A DNA stretch of 64,000 nt from Straminergon stramineum (Eukaryota > Streptophyta > Bryopsida > Hypnales > Calliergonaceae), in contig OY987266.1 in assembly GCA_963920665.1 (NCBI GenBank), positions 27,545,439 through 27,609,438 of the forward strand, read 5' to 3'. The number at the start of each line of letters is the position of its first letter. The stretch's first letter is position 1. The notes beneath the pieces are model-generated. The model was not told where the DNA came from, did not search any database, and saw only the letters and a list, made by a program, of their open reading frames with translations. Both the position numbers and the translations under genes were made by a program. This document shows, one piece after another, positions 60,691 through 64,000 of the stretch.

Positions 60691-61551
60691 TAGTTAGTAG
60701 GAATTATGGCTTCCTCATGAGTTAAATTCTTGACATTGTGCCCTGCAACCATGCACCAATCTATTTCTTTATAGAGTACCATCTCCACCCAAATCATAGC
60801 CATGTTCGAATAGTTCATGATGTTTGGTTTGGAGCTTGGTAAACTTGATGTAGATGTTATCTCCTTGTGTCAGCGAACAAAGTGTTCACTCTTACATGTG
60901 GACATTTGTCCCTCCCAACGACGAACTTGCACCTCTGCGCTATCACGTGACCATAGTTTGGAGAGGTGTGTCATTTCTACATACTTCTTGTATGTTGTAC
61001 AGTCCCATACTTTTTTGGGCTCCTCTTCCCATCCATGCTTCGCAATGCAAGTTACGTCTACCCACTCTTTCCAATCCATCTCTTGTGATTTCCCCTTTTT
61101 ACTTCTTCCACCACTTCTATGCGACATGATAACCTCCAAACCTCAATTAATAATGAACCATAAGGATTACAAAGTTCAAATGCAATTTCCACCCGCTTCG
61201 GCTAAATGTACAAGATGAAAAAAAAAATTTGGATTAAAACAAATTGCACCTACTGTTACTGACAATCAAATAAACTGTAAAATTGAACACCTTGAATTTC
61301 TAACAAGCCAATCAACTCAAACATGGTTCAAGTAATTAAGAACACTCAAATGAACTCCATAAAATTAAAGACTTATAAGTTGGGGAAGCCCCCTAATCAC
61401 TTAGACTAATATGATTAAAAAAAATTAATACGAATACAATCGTTCACACACCAAGCTGGAAGAGGTGCGTAGATTTCCAAAGGGACTGGATCACCTACTC
61501 CGGAAGGGAAATGATTGTGAAGAAATGAGCAGTCCGTGCCGCCATTTATAC
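60680..61551 (-). CDS. Possible small gene with TATA box, product unknown
   Basis: On the minus strand a TATAAAT at 61550-61544 sits in a GC-rich context. About 410 bp downstream an ATG at 61127 opens a basic, Trp-rich frame to 60870 (SGGRSKKGK, MDWKEWVD, WEEEPKKVW). The frame continues past one TGA for about 60 more codons. Conserved-looking Trp and Lys pattern suggests a nucleic-acid-binding domain, but I recognise no family. It may be a real short gene with one pseudogenising stop, or a remnant. Confidence 0.3.
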
Positions 61552-61715
61552 GGTCGGCGCTTTAGGGTATGCAGACGCTGCTGTCCGCATTGGATAGCAT
61601 GAAGGTGGACGGGCAGATCGGTTGGTCTGAAATCGCCATCCGATGAATCGCACGGTCACCGACAAGTAGCGGATGGAGCAGCGCAGATGCGGATGGGAAA
61701 TGCGGATGGATTCTG

Positions 61716-62345
61716 GACAGGCGGACAAACAATGTGGACAGGTGGATGGAGAGGAGCGTGGGAGGGAGCGTGGGACCGAGGGAGGGAGGGAGGGAGGCGT
61801 TTTTTAGTTTGGGAGTTCGTCTTTCGTTTATAACGGACAGGCAGTTGGGTGGACGGGCAGACAGGCGGAGAAGAGCGTGGGAGGGGAGAGGTGGGCGGAA
61901 CAACAAGAGGGAGGTGTTTTTCAATTTCTGAATTGATGGTTGGGTGGACGGGTGGATGGGTGGACAGGCGGACGGAGAGGAGCGTGGGAGGGAGAGGTGG
62001 GAGGAAGAGGTGGGCAGGGGAGAGGGACTGAAGGAGGGAGGCGTTTTTGAGTTTAGGAGTTGGTGTTTGGTTTACAGTGGATGGGCAATCGGGCGGACAG
62101 GCAGACGGAGAGGAGCGCGGGAGGGAGAGGTGGGAGGAAGAGGTGGGCGGTCGGGAGGAAGGGAGGAGTTTTTGAGTTTAGGAGTTTGGGAGTTGGTGTT
62201 TGGTTTACAACAGATGGGCAGACGGGTGGACAAAGAGGTGCATGGGAGGGGAGAGGTGGGCGGGACTACGGGAGGGAGGAGTTTTTCAATTTCTGAATTG
62301 GTGGTTGGGCGGACAGGTGGGAGAGGTGTTTTGAACTTTGTGGAG
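61716..62345. repeat. G-rich minisatellite, about 107-133 bp x 5
   Basis: Units contain GGACAGGCGGACGGAGAGGA, GCGTGGGAGGGAGAGGTGGG, and GGAGTTTTTGAGTTTAGGAG. The GAGCGTGGG core is at 61754, 61873, 61980, 62113 and 62235. The plus strand is purine-rich. At about 61779-61797 it reads GAGGGAGGGAGGGAGGGAGG, a canonical G-quadruplex motif. The open frames across it, on both strands, are low-complexity artefacts. Confidence 0.9.
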
Positions 62346-62690
62346 ATGGGTGGACAGACGGTTTAGCAGGCAAAGATTGCATTACATGGTGAATTAAGAA
62401 AAGTAGAAAAATTCTTTTTAATATGTTATGTGATGAGGTCTTAAATTGATACAACTATCAAAAGTGACATCCCAAAGTCTCTTGTTTGAAAAATCATTTG
62501 ATTCGTAAATAAAGAATTCAAATTAGTGTGTAAAGAAATTTTGTTTTACATTGGTGCTTTTGTACAAGTTTGTGATGTCAACAATACTTTTTGACTAATA
62601 GCAAAAGAAATTCGATGTTAAGATTGTAACAAAAGCCTTCATGGTTCAATTTATTATTCTTTTTCATGCCTTTCAAGGAAAACAATGAAT

Positions 62691-63134
62691 CCCTAAACTC
62701 CCAAAGGCCCTACATGGCTACACTCTTATACGGGACTCTTATGATATGTGATCTCAATTAAATGATTTATTTCTAAATTTTTGGTTCAAGATTCTTCACT
62801 TAAGAGTTAAATTTTTCAACACAAGATATTCTAAAATGAAATTCATTAGTGCCAAAAATCTAAAGTGAAGAAAATGAGAAGCCCAACAATCTAGTATGGC
62901 AAGATGGAAGAAAAGATTTTTTGGGCTTACTTTAAATGCATATACCATGCAATGTATGTACTCAAAGTTTTCAAGATGACAAGATTGCTCACACACATTT
63001 TTGTACTAGTCTAGTATAAATTCCTATGGTTAAATATGCCCAAAAATCAATTTTTAAAATTTTTGTCTCTTTGCATTCGAAATGGCAGTTTTGAGTGATA
63101 TTTGATGGGAAAAAAAGCATGAAGGCTTTAGGGG
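62691..63134. mobile_element. Probable decayed TTAA/CCCC element, copy 8
   Basis: The left end CCCTAAACTCCCAAAGG and the right end GGCTTTAGGGG facing it fit the family. The interior near 62930-63110 (ATGCAATGTATG.., TCCTATGGTTAAAT) resembles the right part of copy 6. The flanking TTAA is lost. Confidence 0.45.
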
Positions 63135-63960
63135 TTCCAGATTTTATAAAACCCTAGGCCTACATAACTACATAAGCAATTCAATCAATAATGTAAATTT
63201 ATAATTTAAAAGATATGATATTATGAACCTTTCTATATAATTATTGCAAAAACGTTTTGAGATGAAATACACTTGTAATCATTGAAGTATGACCATTTCT
63301 AATTTCTTGTAATTGAAGACTCATCATATTTGAAGGTCAATCACATTGTACATTACCTAAGCTCTAATATTTTGGGATTATGATAAATTTATGATCGGTT
63401 TACAATTTAGGATGTATACAAGTATACGTAGGTATAAGTGTCAAAGTGTGTATGATATGAATTTTCAATTCATTTTGTTGTATAAATGCTTACTTTAATC
63501 TTGTCCACAACATTTCACATTACATTAAAATGCTTGAATCATTTTAGCACCATCCTATACATTCGATAAATGTTATAATAGAATAATGAGATAATATAAT
63601 TTCTTTTAGTATATTCATATTGGTGTTCTAAACTATGAATACATTTAACAAAAAAAATTGAAGACACACTCCAAGTTATAATTGAATGTTCCACATTTAT
63701 TTAATGGCTCATAATAAAGTGATAATTGAGGTGCTAAATCTTAAGAAAAATTGAAACCTACATGAATACATGACAATTGACATAGTAAGTTAGGTCTACA
63801 TCTGCATTATATTGTCATGATTGCATTCCAAACTGCAAAGGAATCATAGCCTCATAAGTAAAATATATTCCACACATCGAATCAATAATGTTGAAAATTC
63901 ATGCAATGTTATAAATTCAATATGTACAATTGAGGGTTGTATAATTCTAATTTTTTTTGG
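63135..63960. other. AT-rich stretch, no gene recognised
   Basis: No frame of interest and no tandem structure seen. Confidence 0.4.
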
Positions 63961-64000
63961 AGGGTTAAGGTTTAGGGTTTAGGGTTTAGGGTATAGGGTT
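63961..64000. repeat. Interstitial telomere-like repeat at the window edge
   Basis: Four to five TTTAGGG units in the plus strand, one altered (GTATAGGG), running to the end of the window. Whether it continues cannot be seen. Confidence 0.85.

Noticed and set aside
61562..62366. Several open frames on both strands with Gly/Arg or Pro/Ser-rich products
   Set aside because: They are produced by the G-rich minisatellite; composition is low complexity and no start context or domain supports them.

Overview
This window looks like nuclear DNA of a land plant. The sequence is AT-rich and mostly non-coding. Interstitial TTTAGGG/CCCTAAA runs are scattered through it (for example 11405-11436, 25136-25155, 60342-60367, 63961-64000). 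Genes have introns with GT..AG borders, and a decayed plant-type 2-oxoglutarate dioxygenase gene lies at 46885-47990. I cannot name the species. The density of large, decayed transposon-like genes and a TET/JBP-like gene would fit a non-seed plant, but that is an impression, not proof. I found no rRNA, tRNA or CRISPR array and no gene that is clearly intact.

The left half, 1 to about 31.6 kb, reads as two related composite mobile elements lying one after the other. Element A has a divergent gene pair. On the minus strand (4515 to beyond base 1) is a broken gene for a protein with a ParB-like Asn-Gly-Gln-His motif, an N4/N6 adenine-methylase-like domain and an acidic, coiled-coil tail. On the plus strand (leader exon ending at 12352, coding part 13994-16824) is a broken DUF7869/RNase-H-like, probably transposase-related gene. 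The introns and flanks of both genes carry about 19 copies of a short palindrome near TATCGTCGACTCGACGATA. Element B repeats the layout with a different palindrome near TCACCTCGATTCGAGGTGA. It has a left cluster at 17640-18359, a right cluster at 29385-30073, and a second, truncated DUF7869-like gene at 30454-31620. Premature stops in these genes are mostly TAG and TGA, as expected if CAG and CGA codons decayed by deamination of methylated cytosine.

From 34.7 to 38.7 kb lies a broken TET/JBP-family (modified-DNA-base) dioxygenase gene with two recognisable exons. The ParB-methylase and the TET/JBP gene together suggest that DNA modification and demodification functions travelled with mobile elements here.

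A family of 240-920 bp non-autonomous elements is scattered from 6 to 63 kb. They end in CCCCTAAAGG-like inverted repeats and are flanked by TTAA. The right part, 38.7-64 kb, is mainly repeats. It has degenerate 340-bp units, three satellite-like arrays with periods of about 170, 175 and 180 bp, a 293-bp array with a hairpin in each unit, and a G-rich minisatellite with a G-quadruplex motif. It also has a 2.1-kb insertion that split one satellite array, the decayed plant dioxygenase gene, and a possible small gene at 60680-61551.
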